From contig DASXUY010000021.1 in NCBI GenBank assembly GCA_036504535.1, forward strand, positions 62,001 to 126,000: a DNA stretch of 64,000 nt, written 5' to 3'. The notes beneath the pieces were generated by a model that did no database searches, was not told where the DNA came from, and worked only from the letters and a program-made list of their open reading frames with translations. This document shows positions 35,518-44,783 of the stretch, in pieces. Every line of letters begins with the position of its first letter. The first letter of the stretch is position 1. This DNA is from JARLGU01 sp036504535. GTDB lineage: Bacteria; Armatimonadota; Armatimonadia; Armatimonadales; Capsulimonadaceae. Made by a program: the position numbers and the translations under genes.

Positions 35518-37455
35518 GTGAACTTTCTCACCAACGTCCTTTCCGCAACCGACGGCCTTACCGCGTCTACCACCCTACCGTGGTCATTCACCTACGGCGG
35601 CCGTCACTCATCGACCTTCATCGACACATGGACCTACAGTCGCACAGCCGCGACCGTGTCAGCCGGCAGATCCACCGAAACGCACACCTACACCGACTCG
35701 GAAACGGGCCTCGTGGTCAGCGTCGACGTCACCCTCTTCGACGGCTATCCAGCAGCCGAATGGGTCATGCGGATCACGAACACCGGGGCCACAAATACGC
35801 CCATCATTGAAAAAGTCCTCCCGCTAGACCTAGACGTCGCCGTCCCCGCTGGCAACACCGTCTTGCACCACTCCAAAGGCAGCACATGCGGTCCCGACGA
35901 TTTCCTGCCGCTCGAAGCATCGCTCCATTCCGGCGCCGTCGTCGCAATTGCTCCGCGCGGCGGGCGATCATCCGACGGTGCCCTGCCCTTCTTCAACCTC
36001 GCCTGTCCCGGTGGGGGGATCGTCGGTGCCATCGGCTGGTCCGGCCAATGGAGCCTCGATATCGCCCGCGACGCCGCCAACCTCGTCACATTGCGCGCTG
36101 GCCAACAAACCACGCGCTTCACACTCTACCCCGGCGAAGAGGTGCGGACACCCCGCATGCTGCTCGTCGGGTGGCGCGGCAACAACCACTTCGACGGTCA
36201 CAACGCCTTCCGACGCCTCCTCATTCAGCACTACATCCCGCGCATCAATGGTGCCGTGGCACAAACTCCCATCGCCGCGAACACATGGTTCGCGTTCAAC
36301 ACCGGCAACGATGTCACCGAGGAGAACCAACTCGCCACAATCCCCACATTCGTCGCGTCGGGCATCGAGTACTTCTGGCTCGATGCGGGATGGTTCGAAG
36401 GGGGCTGGCCGGCCGGGGCGGGAAGCTGGGTCCCAAAGAAGGACGCGTTCCCACGCGGCCTCAGGCCGCTGAGCGACGCTGGTCACGCTGCTGGCATGAA
36501 GTTCGTCCTCTGGTTCGAACCGGAACGCGTCACACCAATCAGCATCATTGCCCGGGAGCATCCAGAGTGGGTGCTGGCGCGCAAGAACGACGCCGGAGGC
36601 GAATACGGCGCCCTGTTCAGCCTGGGCGATCCCGACGCCCGCCGATGGCTCACCGACTACCTGCTCGGCTGCCTCGTCGAGTGGGACGTCGATGTGTTCC
36701 GCAACGATTTCAACATCGAGCCGCTCCCGTTCTGGCAAGCGACCGACACCGAAGACCGCATCGGAATCACCGAGATCCGCTATATCGAGGGGTTGTACGC
36801 CATGTGGGACGAGCTCCGCGCCCGCAAGCCCGGCCTCACAATCGACAACTGCGCGAGCGGCGGTAGGCGAATCGACCTGGAGACAATCGCGCGCAGCTAC
36901 CCGCTGTGGCAAAGCGACACGCAGTGTTGCGGGCATGATCGCCCCATTCAGAACCAGGTGCAGAACGCTGGCCTCAGCCTCTATGTCCCGCAGCATACGG
37001 CGGGCGCGTGGGAATTCGATCACTACAACTTCCGCAGCGTCGCCACCAGCGGCTATTCGGTCAGCTCCGACCTACGCCAGGGCGCTGAAATCCAGCAAGC
37101 CGCCAAACTCGCCGCCGATGAAGTCAACGCCCTCCGACCCTACTACCTCGGCGACTACTACCCGCTGCTGCCCGTCAATACCGACCCCAGCGCATGGTGC
37201 GGCTGGCAATACCATCGCCCCGACCTGCGCAGCGGTTTCGTGATGCTGTTCCGGCGCGACGCGTCCCCTTACCCCAGCGCCGTCGTCGCATTGTGCGGCC
37301 TCGACAGCGACGCGACGTACACGCTTACCGACGCCGACTCCGGGCGCACCTGGTCCGCCGCAGGTGCCGATCTCGCAGCAGGCCTGCTCGCCGAAATCTC
37401 ATCGCGGTCAGCGACGCTGCTCATCCGGTACGAGGAGAGCGCCCGCTCAGTGTGA
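35518..37455 (+). CDS. GH36-family alpha-galactosidase
   Basis: A 645-residue retaining glycosidase from a GTG start with AGGAGA about eight bases ahead. An N-terminal beta-sandwich is followed by a (beta/alpha)8 barrel. Markers are YFWLDAGWFEG (about 280), MKFVLWFEPERV (about 327), the nucleophile strand VDVFRNDFN (Asp about 397), IDNCASGGRRID (about 443) and the acid/base region LWQSDTQC (Asp about 466). The C-terminal beta domain ends TLTDADSGRTW...IRYEESARSV. No signal peptide is seen, so it probably acts in the cytoplasm on imported alpha-galactosides. It overlaps the convergent glycosidase gene by nine bases. A decayed copy of its C-terminus lies near 42.5 kb. Confidence 0.9.
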   Translation: MNFLTNVLSATDGLTASTTLPWSFTYGGRHSSTFIDTWTYSRTAATVSAGRSTETHTYTDSETGLVVSVDVTLFDGYPAAEWVMRITNTGATNTPIIEKVLPLDLDVAVPAGNTVLHHSKGSTCGPDDFLPLEASLHSGAVVAIAPRGGRSSDGALPFFNLACPGGGIVGAIGWSGQWSLDIARDAANLVTLRAGQQTTRFTLYPGEEVRTPRMLLVGWRGNNHFDGHNAFRRLLIQHYIPRINGAVAQTPIAANTWFAFNTGNDVTEENQLATIPTFVASGIEYFWLDAGWFEGGWPAGAGSWVPKKDAFPRGLRPLSDAGHAAGMKFVLWFEPERVTPISIIAREHPEWVLARKNDAGGEYGALFSLGDPDARRWLTDYLLGCLVEWDVDVFRNDFNIEPLPFWQATDTEDRIGITEIRYIEGLYAMWDELRARKPGLTIDNCASGGRRIDLETIARSYPLWQSDTQCCGHDRPIQNQVQNAGLSLYVPQHTAGAWEFDHYNFRSVATSGYSVSSDLRQGAEIQQAAKLAADEVNALRPYYLGDYYPLLPVNTDPSAWCGWQYHRPDLRSGFVMLFRRDASPYPSAVVALCGLDSDATYTLTDADSGRTWSAAGADLAAGLLAEISSRSATLLIRYEESARSV

Positions 37456-40056
37456 CAATATGGCTGGCACCGCGAAGATCTGCGTCGAAACCGGTGCCAG
37501 CTTGACTATCCAATCGCGACGTCCCGGCGTTCCAGTGCGCCCTTCAACCATCTCCGCATCCTGCCCGCCCGTGAACCACGTGCGGACCGGTTGCGCGAAC
37601 GGGTCCGACTGCGCCGCAGGGCTATAGTTAAGCAAGTCGACGTGAACGGTTCTCGCGTCTGTCGACTTGTTCACGAACGCTACAAAATATCCGCCAGCGT
37701 TCCTCACTGCGAGACACTCCACGTCTGCCTGAGACGATCCCGCCTGACACAGCGTGCCCTGGCCGATTTCAGTGTTGAGAATATTGAACAACCGCGCCGT
37801 CGGTCGCAACACGCCGTTAGCGGTCACTCCATAGGCGCCGCCTCCAAAATGCCAGTAGTTGGCGATATCGATACTGCCTCGGTAAAGGCAATTCAGCAGC
37901 ATCGACAATGTCCACGCGGCCCCCTGGCCCTGCGCCAACCTTGGGTCATACGGTTTCCAAGCACTGTAATTGATATTGTATTCGGTCACCATCTGCGCCA
38001 GGGGACGGTCTGGCTGCCGCGCCTGAACTTCGTTCGCGATCTGCTGCGAGACCGTCGCGAACCGATCCGTGCGCTCCATAAGCTGACCTATCGGTGTCTC
38101 GACACTCCCCGTCGGGTACATGTGCCACGACACGAAGTCGGCATGTCGTCCGCACTTGTCGATGAACTCACCCTCAATGGCAATATCCGGCCAACACTCG
38201 GCCATCCCGCCCACTTTCACCCCGGGAATTTCCTTGTGAATTCGATCAGCGATCACATTGAAGAACCGATAACGCACCATCCGCTGCTCGGTCGGCTTCC
38301 CGATATTACGCTCGTTGTACAGCTCCACGAAGCCAATGCGACCGCCGAGGCTGTCTCGATAGTACTTCAGAACATCGGCGTACCAGGTGGCGTAATATGC
38401 GAACTTAGTCTCGTCCGTTAACCCTGCCTCTGGCATATCGCCAAAAAGGTTGACCAGAAGCCGAGATCGAGTCTGCTTTGTGATCGCGACAAAGTTCTCC
38501 CGAATGCGGGATGGCACATCTTTCGCCGCATCAAACCGCGTCTTGCCGTCGGCATTGGGATGGATACGATTCCATATCCGTACCACCGGACTATGAAGGC
38601 CATTTAGAATTCCAAAGTACGTCGCCGATGACTGCGCAGTTTGGTCAAATAGATAAGGCGTGTTCATCGAGAACAGACCCTGCTTCACGGGACCCAGACC
38701 AAGCCCGAAATCGGCGGTTACGCTCACGTCGCTTGCCGATGCCGCCGCTGGAGGCACCACCGGCTCGCGGCCCGACGCCGCTATACCGGCGACGATGGCA
38801 ATACATCGCGGGCGCACCGCACGAACGCGTATCGCAGTGATGGTCTTGTCGGAGCGGGGATTGTCCCAGGACGTGAGGAACAGATTAACCGTCGCTCCGT
38901 CGACGAGAGCGCTGTGAGCGACGGTCCCAATGCTGATATTGGGATCGTTCAGCTGCCCTGCAACACGCTCACCCTCGCGCACTGGCACGGATACCGTAAA
39001 GCCGTCGCTGTACTCGATCTGGTAGTCGAACAGCATGTCGCCCAGGCGAGCCGCGCTTCCTCGCGCTGCATGCAAGAACCATAGACGCGCGCCGCTTAGC
39101 TTCACGGGGATCGTCACTGTGTCCGCCAGCGCTTCTGGCGTTATCTTCACCAGATCCTCGCCTTGCGGCACATCGGCTTTTACCAACGGCGAGCCGGACG
39201 ATTTTGCCGCAACAGCTACGAGCGATGCGCCGCCGTGATTGACCGGAAACGCGAGCCCATTCGCCTTGATTTCAGCCGGTACCGATTCACTGTCGCCAAA
39301 GACACGAAGGGCGCCTGTCGCAGGAGTAGCAGGCACGTTCGCCACCGCAGGAAGTGATGCGTACGTAGCGCTCACAGCACCGAGCTCCGGTACCGGAGGC
39401 GGCACAACCTCAATGCTAATCCGTCGCGTCTCGGTAACCGCTCCGCTCGTGGCCATTACGGAAAGCTGGTGCTTCCCGACACTCGATGTATTTGTTCGCC
39501 ACAAAAAATGGTTCGATGGTCCCGTAACGCCCGTCGGATCAAACGCTGCATCGGACGAAAGGGTCGCGGCTGCCACAGACCCTTCTATATTTGGCGGTAT
39601 GATGCACGTGATCCGGCTCAGCTTGTCATCCGACCGCACATTCCGCACAAACACCCAGCGCAACTCATCCTTCGGACTCCCGTTGTTCAGCCAGCTGACC
39701 TTTGTCGCTCCCTGTTCGAGCGCGTGCACTTCGCAGCCTCCGCCAGAAATACGAAGCCATACATTGAGATCAGCATTTCGCGCCTGGGGGATGTCAACAG
39801 CAATCGACCGCGCTCCATTTCCCCCGGCAGCGATATACCGGTAGCCCTTTCGTACAACTCCATCAACTGTGTAGGAAACTAACATTGGCGCAGTTGGCGC
39901 ACCGACGATCTCGATCAACGCATCCTGGCCCGCCACCACTCTGGCCGGACATTTGACGTCACCTATGAGCGAAGCAAGACAATACCCTCCGCTAAGCACG
40001 TATGCGCAAATGGACAACATCACTCGAAAATTGATATGACTTCGATACAATTTCAT
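37447..40056 (-). CDS. Secreted clan GH-A glycosidase (GH39/GH51-like) with N-terminal beta-rich region
   Basis: 869 residues. An N-terminal hydrophobic segment (about 11-27, VMLSICAYVLSGGYCLA) serves as a signal peptide. About 400 residues of beta-rich, immunoglobulin-like sequence follow, with STPVR-like PVREGERVAGQL. The catalytic region starts near FGLGLGPVKQGLFSMN (about 430). The acid/base Glu is in GFVELYNERNIG (about 565) and the nucleophile Glu is in MVTEYNINYSAW (about 700), both at ends of barrel strands as in clan GH-A. Substrate is uncertain; beta-xylosidase, arabinosidase or related activity is possible. The start at 40056 is chosen over 40158 because it begins the signal peptide and has GGAAG directly upstream. 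Confidence 0.75.
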   Translation of the reverse strand: MKLYRSHINFRVMLSICAYVLSGGYCLASLIGDVKCPARVVAGQDALIEIVGAPTAPMLVSYTVDGVVRKGYRYIAAGGNGARSIAVDIPQARNADLNVWLRISGGGCEVHALEQGATKVSWLNNGSPKDELRWVFVRNVRSDDKLSRITCIIPPNIEGSVAAATLSSDAAFDPTGVTGPSNHFLWRTNTSSVGKHQLSVMATSGAVTETRRISIEVVPPPVPELGAVSATYASLPAVANVPATPATGALRVFGDSESVPAEIKANGLAFPVNHGGASLVAVAAKSSGSPLVKADVPQGEDLVKITPEALADTVTIPVKLSGARLWFLHAARGSAARLGDMLFDYQIEYSDGFTVSVPVREGERVAGQLNDPNISIGTVAHSALVDGATVNLFLTSWDNPRSDKTITAIRVRAVRPRCIAIVAGIAASGREPVVPPAAASASDVSVTADFGLGLGPVKQGLFSMNTPYLFDQTAQSSATYFGILNGLHSPVVRIWNRIHPNADGKTRFDAAKDVPSRIRENFVAITKQTRSRLLVNLFGDMPEAGLTDETKFAYYATWYADVLKYYRDSLGGRIGFVELYNERNIGKPTEQRMVRYRFFNVIADRIHKEIPGVKVGGMAECWPDIAIEGEFIDKCGRHADFVSWHMYPTGSVETPIGQLMERTDRFATVSQQIANEVQARQPDRPLAQMVTEYNINYSAWKPYDPRLAQGQGAAWTLSMLLNCLYRGSIDIANYWHFGGGAYGVTANGVLRPTARLFNILNTEIGQGTLCQAGSSQADVECLAVRNAGGYFVAFVNKSTDARTVHVDLLNYSPAAQSDPFAQPVRTWFTGGQDAEMVEGRTGTPGRRDWIVKLAPVSTQIFAVPAILSH

Positions 40057-40212
40057 CTTCCGTTCTCTGATCGTGGCGAGCGTTTTTTCGTAATTACTCA
40101 GGCAGGTCCGGAGGACCTTTCTGTTCCTAATCTGGCCAAGAACCCGGTGTTCGAGCACAAAAATTAAAAACTTCCTACTGCCGGAGGCGGGTCCCTTTGA
40201 TCATTCTTATGA

Positions 40213-40512
40213 TCACTCTTCAGGACCCGTCGGAGGCTGCCGAGGAGCTACGTGTTGCCTGCGCATAACCGAGCCGTCCTCGGCGAGATAGGGGTCCAGC
40301 GTCACGCTGGTTTTTTGATCGAACATGAAAACAAACCCGTAATGCCGGGGGCGCGGAAATTGCGATGACTTGCCGTCTTCGGCCAGAGCGTAGCGGCTGT
40401 AACTGCAAACCGCCACGCACTCTTCGAGCAAACCGTTCGGTGCTTGCTTAGGTGCCTGAGTAGTTACGTTTTTTCGCCAAAAAGCCCACGCTTCCATAGC
40501 GCTCAGCCTCAT
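40213..40512 (-). CDS. Small protein coupled to the DUF1559 gene
   Basis: 99 residues from an ATG overlapping the prepilin-like stop (ATGA), so translation is probably coupled. It has no recognised family. Its C-terminal part, SVTLDPYLAEDGSVMRR, falls in a 43-base dispersed repeat (40268-40310) also found near 47.05 kb, so the end of this ORF may derive from repeat insertion. Small downstream partners are common beside DUF1559 genes. On the plus strand the repeat hairpin is followed by six Ts and looks like a terminator. Confidence 0.5.
   Translation of the reverse strand: MRLSAMEAWAFWRKNVTTQAPKQAPNGLLEECVAVCSYSRYALAEDGKSSQFPRPRHYGFVFMFDQKTSVTLDPYLAEDGSVMRRQHVAPRQPPTGPEE
40268..40310. repeat. 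Dispersed repeat, copy A
   Basis: 43 bases matching 47032-47074 at 38 of 43 positions. Both contain CGGCGAGA and end in the palindrome CCAGCGTCACGCTGG. A shorter match, TCCTCGGCGAGA, occurs in the 55121-55139 copy. Copy A is followed by TTTTTT on the plus strand. Confidence 0.65.
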
Positions 40513-41288
40513 TGATACTTGTAGCACACCGTGGTCGCACACGAAGCTATGGCACTGTTCGCCGATACGTTGTAACCAACCAACCATTTAACATGGCCAT
40601 CCTGAAGCAAGTAGTTAGCCCCTTCTGAATGCCGTGCCGGACCCCTCCAGTCGTTTCCACCTACCCAAAGAGGCGCATGGGTCGCGTCCTTGTAGGGTCC
40701 CGTAGCGTACTTCTGCCCGCTATACCAAACTGACGCGTTCCCCCCTGGCGACATCCATCGAATGTGGCCGCCAGTGTCGATGACCGAATGCTGCTGCGAC
40801 CAATCGTTTTCCTGTGGGTCCGATATATTCACCAGGCTCCCAGTAACTTCCGCAAGGAGGACTGTGCGCGTCGGCTCGATAATCTTGGACACATTCACCG
40901 TAGGTAAATTGGCGTTGTACGCATAGTCAACACTCTCAACGATTTGTCCAGCCGCGCTCTTGATCATCTGCGCCGTAGAATCGCTGGGACACATGTATAC
41001 ACCGACAGCCTTGAGGTAAGGATAGACCTCCCCGGCCCAACCGCATCCAAGCACTCCCGCCCCAAAGTCCCCACCGCTGGATGTCTGCCCCGACGGCATC
41101 GCTTCATCGTAGTCTTGCGCGTATTGAAGAAACCCAAGGCCTAGCTGCTTTTCATTGCTAGCGCACGAGCTTTGACGGGCCTTCTCGCGGGCCGTCGCGA
41201 ACACCGGAAATAAAACAGCCGCTAATATCGCTATGATAGCTATAACTACGAGCAACTCGATCAATGTAAAGGCTCTCTTACTCTTCAT
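40509..41288 (-). CDS. Type IV prepilin-like DUF1559 protein (H-X9-DG motif)
   Basis: 259 residues beginning MKSKRAFTLIELLVVIAIIA, a class III/type IV prepilin signal cleaved before Phe in (R)AFTLIELL. FPVFATAREKARQSSCASN is the typical continuation. The C-terminal HSEGANYLLQDGHVKW is the H-X9-DG motif of the DUF1559 family, which is expanded in Armatimonadota and Planctomycetota. The start at 41288 is fixed by a strong AAGGAGG ribosome binding site. It lies between two carbohydrate-related gene groups. A surface or pseudopilin-like role is the usual assumption. Confidence 0.9.
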   Translation of the reverse strand: MKSKRAFTLIELLVVIAIIAILAAVLFPVFATAREKARQSSCASNEKQLGLGFLQYAQDYDEAMPSGQTSSGGDFGAGVLGCGWAGEVYPYLKAVGVYMCPSDSTAQMIKSAAGQIVESVDYAYNANLPTVNVSKIIEPTRTVLLAEVTGSLVNISDPQENDWSQQHSVIDTGGHIRWMSPGGNASVWYSGQKYATGPYKDATHAPLWVGGNDWRGPARHSEGANYLLQDGHVKWLVGYNVSANSAIASCATTVCYKYQ

Positions 41289-41335
41289 ATATCCTCCTTC
41301 AACATAAAAGGTCCCGCCTAATTGCCTCGCGGTAA

Positions 41336-42343
41336 TCACGTCGTGCCGCCTCGAAGGAGCGTACCCCTGATAAGGCGAGCTGAACTCTCCGCAGGAACGC
41401 CACGGATTCGCCCCAATAGCACATCAAGCGCAATACGGCACATCTCCGACGGCGACGTCAGCATGCTCGTTAATGGCAGGTCAAGGCATTGACCTTCCGA
41501 CGATCCATCAAACCCAGTCAGCGCGATCTCATCCGGCACGCGTATCCCGGCGCGGCGCAGCCCATGGTAAACGCCGACTGCAATTATGTCGTTGTGGCAG
41601 ATCAGAGCTTCGGGGCGGTCTGCTGGCGCCAGCGCGGCGATAGAAAGCCCGAGTTCAATCCCCATCTCGCGGCTCTCTTCCTCGCGCTCAGTTGCCACGA
41701 TATGCGGTTCAACCCCACGCTCGCGACAAACGTCCACATACGCCCTCATACGATCTTCGATCAGCGTCGGGATCTGAACCTCGTACGGTGTCACGTACCA
41801 CACCTTTGAGCGACCCGTGTCAAAAACATGCTCCACGACATCCCGTCCGCCGCCATAGAGGTCGAACGCCACCCAATCGGAACCATCATTGCGCGGGTAG
41901 CCAAGGTAAACGATAGGACCATCGTACGCCCTCAGGCTGGACTTGTCATGGAGCGTCACCCAATGGTTTGTCCAAACGATCATCCCGTCCACCGGCCAGC
42001 CGCTCAGGTTGCCAGGGCGAATTGACGCTGAACTCTTCTCCGGGGTTACCTCGATCAGCGCATGGTATCCCGCCTGCGCTGCCAACATCTCGGCCGTCTC
42101 GACGAGGTCGGCGAAAAACGGGTTGCGAAGTCCCGAAACAATCACCCCGATCGTCTCGCTCCGCCCCTTGCCCAAGCTGCGAGCCATACGATTAGGCACA
42201 TAGCCCAGTTGTGAGGCAACACGATGGATGCGACGGCGCGTATCGTCCGGCACTGAAAATCCGCTCGCCTGGTTGAGTACCTTCGATACCGTCCCAGCCG
42301 ATACCCCAGCCTGCTCGGCCACGTTTTTTATCGATACTGCCAA
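41336..42343 (-). CDS. LacI-family transcriptional regulator
   Basis: 335 residues. N-terminal helix-turn-helix and hinge: SIKNVAEQAGVSAGTVSKVL and RRRIHRVASQLGYVPNRMAR. The rest is a periplasmic-binding-like sugar sensor (TIGVIVSGLRNPFFADLV, LICHNDIIAVGVYHGLR, ALTGFDGS). It probably represses the adjoining glycosidase or prepilin genes and itself, since an operator-like palindrome lies 30 bases before its start. The ATG at 42343 begins the conserved HTH directly, so the start is secure. Confidence 0.9.
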   Translation of the reverse strand: MAVSIKNVAEQAGVSAGTVSKVLNQASGFSVPDDTRRRIHRVASQLGYVPNRMARSLGKGRSETIGVIVSGLRNPFFADLVETAEMLAAQAGYHALIEVTPEKSSASIRPGNLSGWPVDGMIVWTNHWVTLHDKSSLRAYDGPIVYLGYPRNDGSDWVAFDLYGGGRDVVEHVFDTGRSKVWYVTPYEVQIPTLIEDRMRAYVDVCRERGVEPHIVATEREEESREMGIELGLSIAALAPADRPEALICHNDIIAVGVYHGLRRAGIRVPDEIALTGFDGSSEGQCLDLPLTSMLTSPSEMCRIALDVLLGRIRGVPAESSARLIRGTLLRGGTT

Positions 42344-42372
42344 ATAGAATATTCCTGAAGAAAAGCGTTTTC

Positions 42373-42386
42373 GGAAACCGTTTTCC
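42373..42386 (-). promoter_or_regulatory. LacI-type operator upstream of the LacI-family gene
   Basis: GGAAACCGTTTTCC is an imperfect palindrome with the central CG typical of LacI/GalR operators. Its position 30 bases upstream of the regulator gene suggests autoregulation. Confidence 0.6.
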
Positions 42387-42438
42387 TAGTGTAGCACGCA
42401 TCGCAACGCCTGTCAATACACCGCGCCGAAATTCACCC

Positions 42439-42664
42439 ACCAGGGTCGCAAAACACGACGATAACAACTCCGCCACCACACTTACCGACACCGAGACAAC
42501 CCGCACCTGGACCGCCATTTGCGCTCAGCTCGCGGCAGACCTCCACGCCGAAAGGGCCTCCCCGACGGCACCTCGGTTCATCCGATACGAGAAGTCCGCA
42601 CGCGGGTGGCAAGACGAGCAATGTCAACGGTCGCAAACATTCACGGCGATCCGTTATAATGACT
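42439..42664 (+). pseudogene. Decayed C-terminal fragment of a GH36 alpha-galactosidase
   Basis: The frame from about 42445 to the stop near 42664 reads SATTLTDTETTRTWTA...LAADLHAE...IRYEKSAR. It aligns with the last ~45 residues of the intact GH36 enzyme (DATYTLTDADSGRTWSA...LAAGLLAE...IRYEESAR). No start codon, catalytic domain or signal is present. It sits directly upstream of the LacI-family gene, so that regulator may once have stood beside a second alpha-galactosidase gene that has since been lost. Confidence 0.7.
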
Positions 42665-42717
42665 GAACGCACGAACCGCATCTACGATACGAGTTGCACT
42701 ATGAGGTCGCGACATCC

Positions 42718-43272
42718 ATGCCTGAAACTCAAGTAACCACTATAGGTCGGCACATAATTACCACGACACCTACAACCTGGGAGCTTCGTGAGGGGACACG
42801 GCTGAAAGCATCGCACATCACGTCATTTATTGCCATGTCGAGCTGCGCTATCGCCATGGGAGTGGGCACGCAGATGGGTGTGGCGCGGGAACTCAAAGCT
42901 GGAATGCTCATTCCCATCGTAATTGTACTTGGAAGCGGAACTCTGACTTTGATTAGTGCTATGGTCGCCTTACGCGAATTGCGCCATCTGGTAAACACGT
43001 CTCGCACCCCACTCATAATGGTTGATACTCTGCAGGGGATGATGCACAGCTTGGGAGCTGCCTGTACCTACCCACATCGAGGTGAAAGCATTAAGCTAGA
43101 AACGTCTGGCGACCACGATGGATGGTTGCACCGTCTACTACTCGTCCACGAAGATGGCGAAACTGCGCTACACATCGAGAACAGCATATACTTAGCGTCG
43201 GACTGGCCCGAAATCGGGAAATCGCTCGCCAGCTACGTCAATGTCCCTTTCACCCATGTCAGAACCAGGTAA
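42718..43272 (+). CDS. Uncharacterised small membrane protein
   Basis: 184 residues from an ATG at 42718; a TTG at 42694 in frame is an alternative. Two hydrophobic segments (about 40-56 and 62-87, the latter MLIPIVIVLGSGTLTLISAMVAL) suggest a helical hairpin. A soluble C-terminal domain follows, with WLHRLLLVHEDGETALHI. No family recognised. It stands alone, with non-coding sequence on both sides. Confidence 0.5.
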   Translation: MPETQVTTIGRHIITTTPTTWELREGTRLKASHITSFIAMSSCAIAMGVGTQMGVARELKAGMLIPIVIVLGSGTLTLISAMVALRELRHLVNTSRTPLIMVDTLQGMMHSLGAACTYPHRGESIKLETSGDHDGWLHRLLLVHEDGETALHIENSIYLASDWPEIGKSLASYVNVPFTHVRTR

Positions 43273-43637
43273 GCAAGTATAGCGCTGAGCCAAGGTACCG
43301 TCAATGTCGCCAAGGACGGAATTCCCGGCCTCACAAGCCATTCCGCCCCGCGCACGAATATAGGCCAAACGCATAACAATCCGCCATTCCTCCCGCCACG
43401 AACCCGCCAGTCCGGCTCTGCGGACGAACTCTCGACTAGCCGGAAATTTATTCCACGGTGTCCTTGAGACCTTTCCGATAAGCCAAGCGGTAGTCGGACA
43501 TCATAGTCCCCGCCCCGGGGGGACAGCGAGCCGAGCGAGCAGGGGTAGCAACCCTCGACCAAAATCCCGGCAGGAATCCGCCCCTCCCCGCCTAACTATC
43601 TAACAACTTTGCACCGATCCGATTGGAACCATCGCTC
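43273..43637. other. Intergenic stretch, no gene seen
   Basis: 365 bases. Apart from a GC-rich block near 43510-43555 (CCCCGGGGGG followed by GAGCCGAGCGAGC) that resembles a repeat-type element, I see no coding frame, tRNA or clear terminator. Confidence 0.35.
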
Positions 43638-44471
43638 ATGACCACGCCCACCGCTTTTCCCGGCACCGTTACCGACTACCACTCGTTTGTCTGCCACGAC
43701 TTCGTCGTCAATGGATGCGACTGCCATGTTGTCGAACCAGTTGCCGCGCTTCCCGGTAAGCCGTGGGTATGGCGCGCGATGTTCTGGGACGCGTTCCCAG
43801 GCGCGGATATTGAACTCTTGAAGCGCGGCTACCATCTCGCGTACATCGAAGTTGGGAACACATTCGGCTGCCCCGACGCGCTCGCACACTGGGATCCGTT
43901 CTACGACCTCCTGGTGAACCAGTACGGCTTCTCACCAAAGCCGGCGCTGGAAGGGCTAAGTCGCGGCGGGCTGTATATCTACCGATGGGCCGCAGTGAAT
44001 ACCGACAAGGTTGGCTGCCTGTACGGCGATGCGCCTGTGTGCGATTTCAAGAGCTGGCCCGGCGGCAAAGGCTCAGGCCCCGGCGGAGCGAGCGACTGGG
44101 CGAAACTACAAGATGATTACCACTTCGCGTCCGAAGCCGAAGCGCTATCATTCACCGGCAACCCCGTGGACATCCTGGAGCCAATCGCGAAAGCGGGTAT
44201 CCCCATCATCCATGTTTGCGGCGACATCGATGAAGTCGTGCCAATGGCCGAAAACACGGACATCATGCGCGAACGCTACATCAAGCTCGGCGGCACATTC
44301 GTCTCCATCGTCAAGCGCGAGATCGGCCACCACCCGCACGGTGCCGCCGACACCACCCCCGTCGTCAACTTCATCATGGCCCACGCCCCCGGCTCCGCCC
44401 CTAACGCCGCCGCCATCGCCGCTGCGCCAAAGGCAGGCGACGTGATCGTCATCCCGGCGCCTGCGGCTTAA
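43638..44471 (+). CDS. Alpha/beta hydrolase (prolyl oligopeptidase-like)
   Basis: 277 residues from the ATG at 43638; the frame is also open from a TTG at 43623. Nucleophile elbow LEGLSRGGLY (G-x-S-x-G, Ser about 105), an Asp in HVCGDIDEVVPM (about 200), and a catalytic His in IGHHPHGAAD (about 238) complete the triad in the usual order. No signal peptide. The neighbourhood is carbohydrate-related, so an esterase or deacetylase of sugar side chains is possible. A stem-loop terminator lies 17 bases after the stop. Confidence 0.75.
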   Translation: MTTPTAFPGTVTDYHSFVCHDFVVNGCDCHVVEPVAALPGKPWVWRAMFWDAFPGADIELLKRGYHLAYIEVGNTFGCPDALAHWDPFYDLLVNQYGFSPKPALEGLSRGGLYIYRWAAVNTDKVGCLYGDAPVCDFKSWPGGKGSGPGGASDWAKLQDDYHFASEAEALSFTGNPVDILEPIAKAGIPIIHVCGDIDEVVPMAENTDIMRERYIKLGGTFVSIVKREIGHHPHGAADTTPVVNFIMAHAPGSAPNAAAIAAAPKAGDVIVIPAPAA

Positions 44472-44487
44472 CGTTAGCAGCCGCACT

Positions 44488-44526
44488 AAGGGCGGCGATA
44501 GGCAACTCACGCTTATCGCCACCCTT
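44488..44526 (+). terminator. Stem-loop terminator after the hydrolase gene
   Basis: AAGGGCGGCGATA (44488-44500) pairs with TATCGCCACCCTT (44513-44525) with one mismatch around a 12-base loop, followed by a short T run. Confidence 0.6.
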
Positions 44527-44727
44527 TCACAAATAAGTCCACGTGCGGAGTGCCATCCCAAAAACGTACCTCACGTCCATCTCACTATCCATCGAGTTCA
44601 CCTCTAGGATCACTTGTGCGAAGTAGCTGAAATGCACAGATGCCCGTTCTCTAGCCCCGGAGGGGTGTTCCGCGTCAGACCGGGAGTTCAGTCCCGGTTC
44701 CCCCGAATCGATTTATTTACGATCTCC

Positions 44728-44783
44728 TTGACAAAATAAATCCCACATGGTAATATATATTTAGAACATACGTTCTAAATATA
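44728..44783 (+). promoter_or_regulatory. Consensus sigma70 promoter overlapped by a LexA-like palindrome
   Basis: TTGACA (44728-44733), a 17-base spacer and TAATAT (44751-44756) form a near-perfect promoter. Starting at the last base of the -10, TATATTTAGAAC (44756-44767) and GTTCTAAATATA (44772-44783) form a perfect 12-bp inverted repeat around ATAC. Its core GAACATACGTTC (44764-44775) fits the Gram-positive-type LexA box (GAAC-N4-GTTC). Transcription would start inside the palindrome, ideal for repression. No ORF with a start codon follows on this strand. Confidence 0.6.

Noticed and set aside
36000..37023. Long antisense and alternate-frame ORFs across the GH36 gene
   Set aside because: GC-rich shadow frames of a clearly conserved enzyme; they lack ribosome binding sites and known domains.
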